64,000 nucleotides of DNA, taken from contig JAUSFM010000003.1 in the NCBI GenBank assembly GCA_030651375.1, positions 62,001-126,000 on the forward strand, in the 5' to 3' direction. The translations under genes and the position numbers were made by a program. The notes under the pieces were generated by a model. It saw only the letters and a list, made by a program, of their open reading frames with translations. It had not been told where the DNA came from and searched no databases. Of this stretch, positions 1 through 10,742 are shown piece by piece (position 1 is the first letter of the stretch; the number at the start of each line of letters is the position of its first letter). Origin of the DNA: Candidatus Woesearchaeota archaeon (GTDB lineage: Archaea > Nanobdellota > Nanobdellia > Woesearchaeales > UBA12501).

Positions 1-370
1 GAAATGGCTTGACTTGGAGTTCCCAACCGTCAGCGGTGATGCAGGTGAATGAGTCATCCACTCTGCTTCTGTTTCGCCGAACCGAGCGCTTGATAAACGC
101 AGGATTAATCTCATATCTTTTGACATCAGTAAACGCAGAATCGCCTTGCACCCGCTCAACTTCGAAGGTAACATCAATGTGCTGTTTCTTCATGTCGCGC
201 GTCAGCGTCATCAGGTTTGCAGAAACCGTGCGGTGCTCAACCAGTACCGGCTCAAGACTTGGCGTCTCTCCCAGAATCTCGTTATTGAACAATGCAGGGG
301 CAATCAGCTTATACCATCGTTTCTTCTTCCAAACGTCAATGGTGCGCTGAACTTTTGCCGGTTGTGCCAT
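1..370 (-). CDS. rps3ae: Ribosomal protein eS1 (S3Ae), C-terminus outside window
   Basis: Reading leftward from the ATG at 370, the translation begins MAQPAKVQRTIDVWKKKRWY and runs open to the window edge (about 123 residues). The KKRWYKL and API/ALFNNEILGE start, the LTRDMKKQ segment and the RSVRRNRSRVDDS segment match archaeal eS1, a small-subunit ribosomal protein. The gene is leaderless: a TTTATAAA box is centred 27.5 bases upstream. Only the N-terminal half or so is present. This gene is one of the best single pieces of evidence that the contig is archaeal. Confidence 0.93.
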   Translation of the reverse strand, partial: MAQPAKVQRTIDVWKKKRWYKLIAPALFNNEILGETPSLEPVLVEHRTVSANLMTLTRDMKKQHIDVTFEVERVQGDSAFTDVKRYEINPAFIKRSVRRNRSRVDDSFTCITADGWELQVKPF

Positions 371-393
371 AGAACTGGCTTGAAGACAGGTGG

Positions 394-401
394 TTTATAA
401 A
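394..401 (-). promoter_or_regulatory. TATA box of eS1
   Basis: TTTATAAA centred 27.5 bases before the ATG at 370, the spacing seen repeatedly in this window for leaderless genes. Confidence 0.7.
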
Positions 402-454
402 GTTAATGGTTAGCCGCTGGTTAAAAAGCCATAATTGCACCCATAGCCGTAAGG

Positions 455-507
455 TTTAAATAGGTAGACTTTTTGCACCTTGATTGTAACCTTAAGAACT
501 AAGGTTA
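455..507 (+). promoter_or_regulatory. TATA box plus hairpin at transcript start
   Basis: TTTAAATA at 455-462 predicts transcription from about 485. The expected start is followed at once by a perfect inverted repeat: TAACCTTA (487-494), five-base loop, TAAGGTTA (500-507). It can act as a repressor operator or a 5' hairpin in the roughly 44-base leader of the gene at 529. Confidence 0.5.
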
Positions 508-528
508 TCTGTTTATGGGCTGAGGGAT

Positions 529-1848
529 ATGAGTTTTCGATATCTAGCAGAAGCGATTGGGGGACTACCAGTGACCACAGAACCGTCAGGTCTTACACTT
601 AGGGACCGATTATTTCCACGATTCAGTCTAGTGCCAGGTGTGAGCCCGGGCCAAACTGATGAAACTCCCCAACTACCCGATGCAAGGAATTATGTATTCC
701 TTATCGGAGGACCTACTGGTTCTGGTAAATCAGCTCTTGTTGCCCGTTTACAAAAAGTTGAAATTGCTTCTCGTGAAATGACCCGTGAAAAACGTCCTGT
801 CGGCGATGAACAGGATGTTACTATTACCCGTGCTCAGTTTGAAGAGCGCGACGGGTTTGGCAATTATCTTTTTAGGTATAGTATTCCTTACAGCAAAGAT
901 GCAACTGGGCGTCCGGCACTATATGGGTTTCCACGGCACAATCTTACTTTGTTGGAAGAACGCGATATGGTTCTTATGCTTGGCAATCCAGATGCAGTCA
1001 GAACTGCATATGACGCGTTAACAGACGTGGGGGTTTCTGTTGTTCCGATTCTTATTACACCGGACACTCCACAAGACCTTGAAACGCGTTTAGCATTGCG
1101 TGAAACCGATGATGCGTCACGAAAGTCAAGAATAGATATTGTTCGGGAAAATTTTCAAAAACATATAGAACTTGCAAAAGATGATGTTTATAGTCATGTT
1201 TTACACAACAATAATTCAAACAGAATGAGAAAGGAATGGAAACACAAACACGAAAGAATCTCCCTGACCGATGCCCTCGTTCGTTCAACAGCAACACGTA
1301 TTGATGTAACCTACGCTCGTTTGTCACAGGTCATTGCCTTTTATCAAGCAATAAAAGGACTTGTTCCGGTTCCTGATCCCGGTACGGTTCTCCGGCTCTA
1401 TGCAGAAACATGCTGTGCAGCATTTTTTGGACGTTCAGTTGACGAAATAAAAACAGAACGGGGAGTGACGAATGGCCTTTCAGGACTTGAACAGCTTAAA
1501 TTAATTATGGATGATATTCGATATCGTTTAAAAACCGACGGAAAAGTTCCTTTAAACACTAAACAATTTGCCAGTTCAATGCCATTTAGCTCTGATTACC
1601 TCCGAGAAACATACTGGTTGACTGACATTGAAGTTCCCCGACGCAGAAAAATGGTTCTCCACCTTAACCGGCGTGTTGCTGCAGAAGATGATGAGAGAAA
1701 TCTTGACGAATTCTTCCGATCTGCATTAGGGTCGCCTTTGGGGCGTCCGATGACTGATGAACAAGGTAATCGGGTCTTTAGTCTGACGGATCGTTGTTAT
1801 AACCATGATTGGTATTCTTCAGTTGCTGTTCGCTATACCCCAAAATAA
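529..1848 (+). CDS. Guanylate-kinase-like P-loop protein with long C-terminal region
   Basis: 439 residues. A Walker A motif (GGPTGSGKS) lies at about residues 60-68. It is followed by the order typical of guanylate kinase-fold enzymes: a TREKRPVGDEQD stretch, a FEERDGFGNYLFRYSIPY stretch and a YGFP segment. The first 200 residues therefore look like a GMP-kinase-type domain. The second half (about 230 residues, charged, mostly helical) is not recognised; normal guanylate kinases are about 200 residues. Whether it is a true nucleotide kinase, a ribose-phosphate kinase or a signalling relative cannot be decided here. It has its own promoter and is convergent with the AbrB-PhoU gene. Confidence 0.65.
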   Translation: MSFRYLAEAIGGLPVTTEPSGLTLRDRLFPRFSLVPGVSPGQTDETPQLPDARNYVFLIGGPTGSGKSALVARLQKVEIASREMTREKRPVGDEQDVTITRAQFEERDGFGNYLFRYSIPYSKDATGRPALYGFPRHNLTLLEERDMVLMLGNPDAVRTAYDALTDVGVSVVPILITPDTPQDLETRLALRETDDASRKSRIDIVRENFQKHIELAKDDVYSHVLHNNNSNRMRKEWKHKHERISLTDALVRSTATRIDVTYARLSQVIAFYQAIKGLVPVPDPGTVLRLYAETCCAAFFGRSVDEIKTERGVTNGLSGLEQLKLIMDDIRYRLKTDGKVPLNTKQFASSMPFSSDYLRETYWLTDIEVPRRRKMVLHLNRRVAAEDDERNLDEFFRSALGSPLGRPMTDEQGNRVFSLTDRCYNHDWYSSVAVRYTPK

Positions 1849-1852
1849 AAGA

Positions 1853-2797
1853 TTATAATTCTAAAATCATTTTTGTCTGCGTAAGATAAACCACCAGCTC
1901 ATTAATCTGGCCCATACGGTTGATAAGCATAAGCTCTTCAGGAATAAATTTCTTCAATGGCTTGTAGATTGAGGATATTATCCGCTGGCGAAGCTCATAC
2001 AAATCCTTAATTTTTGTCTCTTCATATTTGTAAAAAAGGTCATAATATCTGTCGAAGGTCAATCCAATCTGCTCTATAATCCGTATCGTTTCACTCTTTG
2101 GCGGCGCCGTGAAAAAAATGAGAAAATCCCGTGCGGTCCACTTCAGAACATCGACAATATCCTCGAGACTTGCAACCAGATAATACATTGTTGGAATATT
2201 TTGATGCTGTTCATAGTTGTGTTTGTTGAGGAGGCGTAAGATATAACTAATAAACCGCGTGAGATTATCATGCCGCTCTTCCATCGTCTCAAGAATCTCC
2301 CGGTTATTATTTTTTATCCCATCAACTACTTCCTTTGTCATTTCATTGATAAGAATAAAAATTCTGCGGAGGATAGTGTCAAAATCCTTTCCTGAATGCT
2401 CAAGAATATTTTTGATGACACACCTATTTTCTTTTTGTTCTACCACCTCAACCCCTATCAGGCGACGTACCTCATCATTAATGATTGTGCTCACTTTTAC
2501 TTCTGTTCCAATTCGAAGGTGCGTGGTGAGAATATTTGAATAGGTGAGCGTTATAATGTCATACCCCTTGCGATAAGCGCTTCGTACACAGAGAAGAATC
2601 GACGTTCGATCAAGATTTGAAACATCAATAGTGACTTCGTTCAGTTTAAACTCTTTTTCAGTTCCTATCAGAAGCTTGTTTCCACTTTCTTCTACTTCAA
2701 GTTCGTCCCCCTTCTGGAGGTTGTACTTCTTTGCCCATGCACGTGGTAACGAGACGAGTTGTGTTGAATTACCAATTTGAATGATTTTTCGCTTAAT
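1853..2797 (-). CDS. AbrB-PhoU family regulator, probable ATT start
   Basis: The frame is open from a stop near 2825 to 1853. From 2797 it encodes a SpoVT/AbrB swapped-hairpin domain (IQIGNSTQLVSLPRAWA, then KGDELEVEE) followed by a helical PhoU-like region, about 314 residues. This is the usual architecture of archaeal PhoU-like regulators tied to phosphate or metal uptake. No ATG, GTG or TTG precedes the AbrB domain in frame; a GTG start at 2494 would delete that domain. ATT at 2795-2797 has GGTGG six bases upstream and falls where homologues start. A frameshift with the out-of-frame ATG at 2812-2814 is the alternative. Confidence 0.75.
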   Translation of the reverse strand: MKRKIIQIGNSTQLVSLPRAWAKKYNLQKGDELEVEESGNKLLIGTEKEFKLNEVTIDVSNLDRTSILLCVRSAYRKGYDIITLTYSNILTTHLRIGTEVKVSTIINDEVRRLIGVEVVEQKENRCVIKNILEHSGKDFDTILRRIFILINEMTKEVVDGIKNNNREILETMEERHDNLTRFISYILRLLNKHNYEQHQNIPTMYYLVASLEDIVDVLKWTARDFLIFFTAPPKSETIRIIEQIGLTFDRYYDLFYKYEETKIKDLYELRQRIISSIYKPLKKFIPEELMLINRMGQINELVVYLTQTKMILEL

Positions 2798-2812
2798 AGG
2801 TAACCACCCACC
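2795..2812 (-). promoter_or_regulatory. Ribosome site supporting an ATT start
   Basis: On the minus strand GGTGGGTGG is followed by six bases and ATT AAG CGA. GGTGA/GGTGG-type sites precede other start codons in this window, so spacing and sequence favour ATT as the initiator of the AbrB-PhoU gene. Confidence 0.5.
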
Positions 2813-2968
2813 ATGTAGAATGCCTTACTTATATTTAAATATATTGATAAAATATCAATTTTATATAAACCTTGGAAAAAGTTTAAGGTTTATATAAAGT
2901 ATAACGAAAAACTATATATAAACAACTGATTATGTAGTGTTCATCAAGACAATCAAACTCAAATCATA

Positions 2969-3082
2969 CTCAGCACACAAGCAAAACCTGGGGTGGGGTG
3001 AAGCGAAAGCTTCACGTCCCACCGCTATATTCCTTTGATCCCGAGTATCGCATAACACTCTCAGCACATAAGCAAAATCTGG
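2969..3082 (+). repeat. Two-copy direct repeat, 23 bases, period 91
   Basis: Copies at 2969-2991 and 3060-3082 differ only at two C/T positions. Both lead into a G-rich stem, and both right arms resemble CGTCyCCACC, so the repeated unit includes structure as well as sequence. Confidence 0.8.
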
Positions 3083-3122
3083 ATGTGTGGGGCTCGTCTC
3101 CACCATCCATTTTTTCTTTTTT
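3081..3122 (+). terminator. Hairpin followed by T-run
   Basis: The stem at 3081-3108 (GGAT/ATCC outer, GTGGGG/CTCCAC inner) is directly followed by TTTTTTCTTTTTTC, resembling a T-rich archaeal terminator with a hairpin. Confidence 0.5.
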
Positions 3123-3252
3123 CTCGTACTTTCTCTTTTCTCATCGTTTATACAAATACGACCTTACGTTGTACACAGTACGACACACTATATACTGTAT
3201 AAGGCGAAGGTATATATCTTTTGTTCACTTCTGTACTACCGGGGTGGTTAGC

Positions 3253-3390
3253 ATGCGCAGAAAAACCGATTGGGGACCGAGCATCTACTTTCATGACCCG
3301 ATGAAACAACGATTGCGTGACTATGAAGACATTCACGCAATGGCAGACGACTTTGATATGTATGATTTGAGCAACGACTTAGTATATTAA
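3253..3390 (+). CDS. Hypothetical 45-residue protein
   Basis: The ATG at 3253 has a strong GGGGTGG site six bases upstream, and a GGTATATATC box at about 3210-3219 places the transcript start near 3240. The product is charged (MRRKTDWGPS start, acidic C-terminus rich in Asp and Tyr) with no membrane segment. The frame is open further upstream, but that part is low-complexity and overlaps the candidate RNA, so the short form is preferred. A near-palindrome GTTGTAC-ACA-GTACGAC at about 3169-3185 may be an operator. Function unknown. Confidence 0.5.
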   Translation: MRRKTDWGPSIYFHDPMKQRLRDYEDIHAMADDFDMYDLSNDLVY

Positions 3391-3449
3391 GAAACATCCA
3401 CTAATGGTAAACCGCAGGCAAAGATGCAATGCTACGCACATAGAATTTT

Positions 3450-4136
3450 TTATTTCCCGGTAGGTTGTTCTAATGGCTCTTCGATAAATGCGTGATAGTC
3501 ACGCACTGCCATAGTTAATTGATGGCGAAACCGAGGATCACCCGCAGCTATCCTCGCCACTAAATCATCTTTTTTAAATTTCTGAACCGCCAATGTTTCT
3601 CCCAATCCGTTACTATCGTCTTCACCACCACCTTCGCTACTGCATTGAACTTCACCACGGTATACACCAGCATAAACACTGGTACGGGTACGCTTCATCC
3701 AACGCGCATGTGTTTCTCGGTCAATCCGATAGGCACCCATCCATGGTCGAAAATCAATAGGGCGGACAACAGCATGGTCAATCAGATTATCGAGACGAAG
3801 TCGAGCACGATACTCTTCAAGCGAACCAGCAATAATAATGTCCACATTTATCTCTTCACGGCCCTCCCGCAAAAGGGCAGTGTTAGGGTCTTCGTCTATC
3901 GCAATATGTCCTGAAGCGGTCTCGCTCCAAAGAAGCGGATCTTCACGGCGGTTAGATCGCTGTACTGAAAAAAATCCGTCTTCAGGATGCGTCAGAAGAA
4001 GAAGTACTGAGGGGACTGCAAAGGGACTCTCTCCGTTGGTAATAGCATATTCCCTCTGTTTGTTAAGGATGTCTCTCTTTGTTCCGGTCTCAACAATAGT
4101 GCCTTGTTGATCATACGCATGGATAAGCTCGGGCAT
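3450..4136 (-). CDS. Nudix hydrolase
   Basis: 228 residues. The Nudix box is complete except for the last Gly: G76, E82, R90-E91 and E94-E95, followed by INV. Residues 43-75 give the usual leading beta strands. The family hydrolyses nucleoside diphosphates linked to another group; the length and the SxTASGH lead-in also resemble isopentenyl-diphosphate isomerase relatives, so the substrate is not assignable. A TATA-like box centred about 27 bases upstream implies a leaderless message. Confidence 0.8.
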   Translation of the reverse strand: MPELIHAYDQQGTIVETGTKRDILNKQREYAITNGESPFAVPSVLLLLTHPEDGFFSVQRSNRREDPLLWSETASGHIAIDEDPNTALLREGREEINVDIIIAGSLEEYRARLRLDNLIDHAVVRPIDFRPWMGAYRIDRETHARWMKRTRTSVYAGVYRGEVQCSSEGGGEDDSNGLGETLAVQKFKKDDLVARIAAGDPRFRHQLTMAVRDYHAFIEEPLEQPTGK

Positions 4137-4192
4137 ACAGGGCGGATAGCGAGAAACAATATAAAACTTTCTTTAGCACTTCTTAAACCTAT

Positions 4193-6220
<2,028 letters not shown>

Positions 6221-6401
6221 TTACTCCTTTTTCTATGATTTTGACACGGCTTTCTTTTATAAATCTTTTCGTTTTAGAATGGGGTTATACGGCTTATAAA
6301 TGTTTAATTTGAGTGTTTGGGGAAACAAGAGATTTACAAGTACGGCACTCGGAATTACCCCAGTAAAGATTTAAATACAACTACCATTCTGGAGCGGTAC
6401 A

Positions 6402-6899
6402 ATGGTTTTTAAGGGAGTCAGAGACTGGTACATGAGAAGACAAGGCATGACTCCTTTTGATCCTCAAGAATTAGAAACAATGCTCGGAAGAGAATTTTAT
6501 CTTGTAGTTATGGGAACGGCAGCACGAGAAAGAATGCTTCGAAGATTCGATGGTAAACTTGCTGAAGTTCCATCGGGAAGTGTACTTGAAATTAAATCTC
6601 GCGACCATTCACGCGTTGATGGATATGTAATCGGAAGCATCGCAAAAGCAGAATATGACGATGGCCGTGCTGTTGGGGACGATATTAGTGCTGTACAGAA
6701 AAGTTTCGTACTAACACTTGATGGTGTTGACCTATCACAACCAGCGAAGCCAATACTATCAGGAAGAACTCAAGAACATGGATTGTTAGACAATTCTCTT
6801 GCGCCGAATTGGGCACCAATGACGGTGCATCTTTGTGACGTTGTCGAATACAAATCTCTTGGGTCCGTAGCTACTGGTGCTCAACTATTTGGAAGATAA
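6402..6899 (+). CDS. Hypothetical protein, 165 residues
   Basis: The gene has a TTTAAATA box centred 28.5 bases before the ATG, so it is leaderless. The product is soluble with mixed charge and no recognised motif. The middle part (GSVLEIKSRDHSRVDGYVIG) suggests a beta-rich fold. It is convergent with the methyltransferase at 6922-7581. No function proposed. Confidence 0.7.
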   Translation: MVFKGVRDWYMRRQGMTPFDPQELETMLGREFYLVVMGTAARERMLRRFDGKLAEVPSGSVLEIKSRDHSRVDGYVIGSIAKAEYDDGRAVGDDISAVQKSFVLTLDGVDLSQPAKPILSGRTQEHGLLDNSLAPNWAPMTVHLCDVVEYKSLGSVATGAQLFGR

Positions 6900-6921
6900 G
6901 ATTCTAAAAAATATCATGCTC

Positions 6922-7581
6922 TTATCTTTTATGTAAAACATATACATCCGCAGTCTGTCCCGCAGTGCCGGTTGTTTGGCGAAGCTCATATCCCGTTATA
7001 GAACAGGTATCCAAAAATGAATGAAATTTTGGCCGACTATACCAATTGTTATGAAATCCTCTTCTATCTTTCAGATGGATATTTCTGCCAATCGGAATTA
7101 AGGCGTGGAAAAAGTCAATAATGACGGTATCTCGTGCGACTCGTAATGATTCATGTATCGCATCTTCATAGGCAGGGAGATGTTCTAAAATATGTTTTAA
7201 TAAGACTGCATCAAACGTGGCATCTCTGAAGGGGAGTTCTTGAACGTTTGCTCTCACAAATGTTGAATCAGGATGCCTTTGTTTTGCGACATGTAACATA
7301 TACCTGCTCGCATCTAATCCGGTATAATCAATACCTAATCCGTATTTGTCATAGCCGGTTTTTTCAGTAGCAGGCCCGCAGGCTACATCAAGCAGTGACG
7401 TTGGATTTGTTTCCCGAAGAATGCGGCGCAGGAGCGACCGTTCTGTATCTTCCACATTGGATAGGTGATTAACAAGAGCATGTAAATCTTCATCTGGTGC
7501 AGAATCCCAATAATGGGTAAAACCATTAGATACTCCTGCGCGTACGACCGAGTGTGCAAATACTGCTATGTCTCTAAGCAT
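6922..7581 (-). CDS. Class I SAM-dependent methyltransferase
   Basis: 219 residues from the ATG at 7581. Motif I is LLDVACGPATEKTG, followed by GLDAS, NVQELPFRDATFDAV and LKHILEHL, the order of Methyltransf_11-type enzymes. The motif I glycines are partly replaced (ACGPAT). The frame also has a TTG at 7599, but TTATATAAAA at 7601-7610 is about 24 bases from the ATG at 7581 and would overlap an earlier start's leader. Substrate unknown. Confidence 0.8.
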   Translation of the reverse strand: MLRDIAVFAHSVVRAGVSNGFTHYWDSAPDEDLHALVNHLSNVEDTERSLLRRILRETNPTSLLDVACGPATEKTGYDKYGLGIDYTGLDASRYMLHVAKQRHPDSTFVRANVQELPFRDATFDAVLLKHILEHLPAYEDAIHESLRVARDTVIIDFFHALIPIGRNIHLKDRRGFHNNWYSRPKFHSFLDTCSITGYELRQTTGTAGQTADVYVLHKR

Positions 7582-7658
7582 GCGTTTAGAAAATAACAAG
7601 TTATATAAAAGCGTTTTCCCACCAACCTTTTTATATTCCCCTTCTTTAGTGATTCTTC

Positions 7659-8273
7659 ATGGACCTTTCCGATATAAAAAAACTGCCTCCAGAGGAGCGG
7701 CTGAAAAAGCTCAAGGAGCTTGAAACAGAGCGGAAAAAAGAAATCGAAGAAGCCAGAAAACTGGTGGCGCAAAGCGAGCATGAAATTGCATTGGAAGAAA
7801 TCAAGCGCGACATTCCCATTCCCCAAATGACGTCGGTTGATGTGGGCATGCTGTTCTCACCCGAAGAAAAAGAACTTTTTAAGTCAAAACGATTCACCGG
7901 AGAAAAGATAAAAGAACAAAAAGAAATCATCCCGAGCGAGCACATCGACCAGCTTGAGAAAATGATTGAAGATGAAAAAGAGGGCATTGAGCGGTTTCAG
8001 CGAACGCACGGTGGAAAGCCGCAGCAGTACGGCCTGCTTCTCGAAAAAACACTCGAAGCGGAAAACAAGCTCGCCTCGATTTACGACGCTGCCAAGGCGG
8101 GCAACGTTTCGTACGACCAGATGAAAACCGTTGAATACCTGCAGGACAAGACCGAAAAAGCAATGATGTACAAAGGCATTACCGATGAAGAGAAACGGCA
8201 CCTTGAAGCAAACGAGCGGCTTATCGACGGCATCCGTGGGTCATATCGCCGGCGGGATGAGTTTGGGCTGTGA
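7659..8273 (+). CDS. Coiled-coil protein, hypothetical
   Basis: 204 residues, very rich in Glu, Lys and Leu. Residues 1-55 and about 85-200 have heptad-like patterns, typical of a long coiled coil. No signal peptide, membrane segment or catalytic motif is seen. A TTTTTATATT box about 27 bases upstream gives a leaderless start. It may be structural or an adaptor; no assignment. Confidence 0.65.
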   Translation: MDLSDIKKLPPEERLKKLKELETERKKEIEEARKLVAQSEHEIALEEIKRDIPIPQMTSVDVGMLFSPEEKELFKSKRFTGEKIKEQKEIIPSEHIDQLEKMIEDEKEGIERFQRTHGGKPQQYGLLLEKTLEAENKLASIYDAAKAGNVSYDQMKTVEYLQDKTEKAMMYKGITDEEKRHLEANERLIDGIRGSYRRRDEFGL

Positions 8274-8279
8274 GTAAAT

Positions 8280-9494
8280 CTAAACAGTCGGCGGTGTAAT
8301 GGAGAGCATTTCATGCACTGCCCCATAGCTTGCTTTGAGTGCCTCATACGCTTGTTGCCGCCTGGTAGAGGGAGTAAGCGGAAAATCGACGATCAGGTTG
8401 TATAATGCAGCTGCTGCCTGGAGCCGTTCCGTTGTTTTCGGGGCACGTTTTTTACGGTCACGATTGGTGCTGATAACTTCAGCGGCCAGTGCTTCAAGTT
8501 TCTGGAACATTTCTGCAGGGTTTTGGTATGGGAACTGTTCAAGGGTTTGACAGCGAAGCTGTACGCCCGTGCGCCGATCTTTTCCTGAACCATACAACAG
8601 ATTGGTATGAACACCAGTTTTCTGCTCCAGTGAATGAAGGCCAATCTTCCAGGGCATATCATCTTCTGAAAAAACTTTTCGCTCAGGTATGCCGTTTTCA
8701 CGTGCAAAATCAACCAACGGAGTATCGCGTAACACAATGTACCGGATATCTAATTTTTGTGCCAGATACAGCGCTGAAGCGACTGAGGCATACACTTCAT
8801 GAATGCTTGATTCTCTTACTTTTTCACCAGAATTTTTATCATAGCCACGCCAATGGTTTAATCGTGAAACATCCGGCCCTTCTTGATGTTGAATGCCATC
8901 CATAAAAAGAACTGGTTCACCATTTTGATTGATGCAAATAAATGAACGCTGATAGAGCGTGAACGGCATAGCGTCTCGTTGTTTTTCTTTTTCGATAACA
9001 AAAAGTGAACCACCCATTTGTGCGTCATGAAGCGCCTTCATATGTGAGCGCGTGGTATCACGCAGATGATCATGCCACGTGTCGCAGGGCTCGCTCATAC
9101 GCGTCAATAACGCGCCAAAGGCAGGAACAGAAAAATTATAGGGCTGGACAAAGTGCATCTTGGGCTGTTCAGGCCGTTCAGAATACGACAGAACCGCGTT
9201 TTGTTCGCCACGCAGCACTAATTGATGATACTTGTCCATTAATCGGGTGAAGTTTTCCTGTTCATTTTTTTTTAGGTCGTGAGTTATCGCGCGCTGGGCA
9301 AGCCGATATATCTCAACCAATGGCCATACAGTTAACAGAGCAATATTTCGCTTAAGTTCCTCTTCAGGAATTTCAGACGTAAGCGGGCGTATTTTGGCCG
9401 CCATGTCCCGAACAACTTCTTCGTGCGCCAGAAGCGGTTCTTTAGTTTTGTAGTACGTTATAATCTCATCGAGTGTTGGAACAGCAATAACCAT
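8280..9494 (-). CDS. Hypothetical protein, 404 residues
   Basis: The ATG at 9494 lies 26.5 bases from the centre of a TATTTAAA box, so the start is well supported. The protein is soluble, with a helical N-terminal part and a mixed central region containing YIVLRDTPLVDFARENG, and a basic patch (NRDRKKRAPKTTERLQ) near residue 345. No family recognised. It ends 6 bases from the convergent coiled-coil gene. Confidence 0.7.
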   Translation of the reverse strand: MVIAVPTLDEIITYYKTKEPLLAHEEVVRDMAAKIRPLTSEIPEEELKRNIALLTVWPLVEIYRLAQRAITHDLKKNEQENFTRLMDKYHQLVLRGEQNAVLSYSERPEQPKMHFVQPYNFSVPAFGALLTRMSEPCDTWHDHLRDTTRSHMKALHDAQMGGSLFVIEKEKQRDAMPFTLYQRSFICINQNGEPVLFMDGIQHQEGPDVSRLNHWRGYDKNSGEKVRESSIHEVYASVASALYLAQKLDIRYIVLRDTPLVDFARENGIPERKVFSEDDMPWKIGLHSLEQKTGVHTNLLYGSGKDRRTGVQLRCQTLEQFPYQNPAEMFQKLEALAAEVISTNRDRKKRAPKTTERLQAAAALYNLIVDFPLTPSTRRQQAYEALKASYGAVHEMLSITPPTV

Positions 9495-9641
9495 ACAGTT
9501 TATGACATATGACTCCTATTTAAACCTTCCTCTGTTTACCACTTGTTGATAGTATTATTTGACTGAATTATTTTATCCATCAAAAAATTAATAAACATCG
9601 AGACAAACGGAAGGTATCAACAGCCAAAAAGAGGAGTTTGC

Positions 9642-10661
9642 ATGCCAAAAAAAGAGAAAGAAAAAGAGAAGGACATAGATGTTAACCGTTTTCTGAAAAC
9701 AATCAAGAACAAAGAGCTTCCTGAAGTAACTAAAAGTATCATGACCGGCCAGGTGCGCCGCAAGCTGGTTCTTGAGCAGATACGCAGAAACCTCCTGCTC
9801 GGCAGTATTCGCCAGCAAACATTCCGCACATGGATTGATCGGCTGTCATTCCCCCGCATTCTCACCGTGTGGCTTGGTATCATCATATTATTTGGCTTTT
9901 TCTACTCCTCGTTTGCAACCAGTCATTCTTACCTTCATTACAACCAGCTAAACCAAAATGTTGAGTCACTCAAAGATGCGGTCTATTTCAGTTTTGTCAC
10001 GGCAACAACAACGGGCTTCGGTGACATCGTACCCTTAGGATTCTTCAAACTGCTTGCTATCGTTGAAGTGCTGTTCGGCCTGCTTCTGCTTGCCTTGGTT
10101 ACCTCGAAACTCGTGTCCATCAAGCAGGACATCATACTTACTGAACTGTATGAATTTTCATTCGAGGAAAAGCTCAATCGGCTCCGTTCCTCTCTGTTAT
10201 ACTTCCGGCAAAACCTGAACCGCATCATGGGAAAAATTGAGGAAAACCATTTCCACAAACGGGACACCAGCGAAATCAATATCAATCTTTCTTCGTTCGA
10301 ACATATCCTCACTGAAATATTTGCCCTTGTCAGCAAATCACCTGAACATCAGTTTATCAAAAATCTCGACCCAGTCAACGCCGGCCTCATTCTGAACAGT
10401 GTCATCACCTCATTTGAAAAAGTGCATGAGTTGATTATACTTCTGGACCAGCACAAAATCCAGTGGCGCAGCGATGCAATACTCACGCTCATCCGCAAAA
10501 ACATTCTCCTGACTGAGGAACTGTTCATTAAAATGAATGCATCACATGCCATGACCAAAGGAATCAGCAACGACGTCAACACGCGCAAGAACAAAATCAT
10601 CAGCCAAATCAAGGGAAAACTGCCGGCGCCGACGGACAAGCCGCTGAATAAGTTTTTTTAA
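9642..10661 (+). CDS. Two-TM potassium channel
   Basis: 339 residues. A basic N-terminal region (Lys/Glu-rich first 12 residues) leads to TM1 at about 70-92, a pore loop with the filter TATTTGFGD near 119-127, and TM2 at about 132-152. The TTGFGD filter indicates K+ selectivity (Ion_trans_2 type). The 185-residue cytoplasmic C-terminus is helical and lacks an obvious RCK/TrkA-N Rossmann motif, so gating is unclear. GAGGAG lies upstream of the ATG as ribosome site. Confidence 0.85.
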   Translation: MPKKEKEKEKDIDVNRFLKTIKNKELPEVTKSIMTGQVRRKLVLEQIRRNLLLGSIRQQTFRTWIDRLSFPRILTVWLGIIILFGFFYSSFATSHSYLHYNQLNQNVESLKDAVYFSFVTATTTGFGDIVPLGFFKLLAIVEVLFGLLLLALVTSKLVSIKQDIILTELYEFSFEEKLNRLRSSLLYFRQNLNRIMGKIEENHFHKRDTSEININLSSFEHILTEIFALVSKSPEHQFIKNLDPVNAGLILNSVITSFEKVHELIILLDQHKIQWRSDAILTLIRKNILLTEELFIKMNASHAMTKGISNDVNTRKNKIISQIKGKLPAPTDKPLNKFF

Positions 10662-10742
10662 TATCACGCATACTCCTCCAAATTAAAAACTTTATAAACT
10701 CAAACAATATTAATCATGTTTATTCTTTGAAAAGAGGCCTCT

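Larger units (their letters stand above)
2955..3122 (+). ncRNA. Candidate structured RNA with two related hairpin modules
   Basis: In this gene-free stretch a 23-base segment is repeated at 2969-2991 and 3060-3082 (21 of 23 identical), and each copy is followed by a GC-rich hairpin. Copy 1: GGTGGG (2992-2997) and GTGAAGC (2998-3004), a GAAA tetraloop, GCTTCAC (3009-3015) and CCCACC (3018-3023), 13 pairs with a two-base bulge. Copy 2: GTGGGG/CTCCAC (3087-3092 with 3098-3103) inside GGAT/ATCC. TATA-like boxes at 2888-2898 and 2924-2935 could drive it, and a T-run follows hairpin 2. No known RNA family is recognised; ends are inferred. Confidence 0.45.

Noticed and set aside
2998-3252. Upstream extension of the 45-residue gene to a 130-residue protein
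   Set aside because: The extra part overlaps the hairpin and T-run, is Phe/Ser/Tyr low-complexity, and the strong ribosome site sits before ATG 3253.
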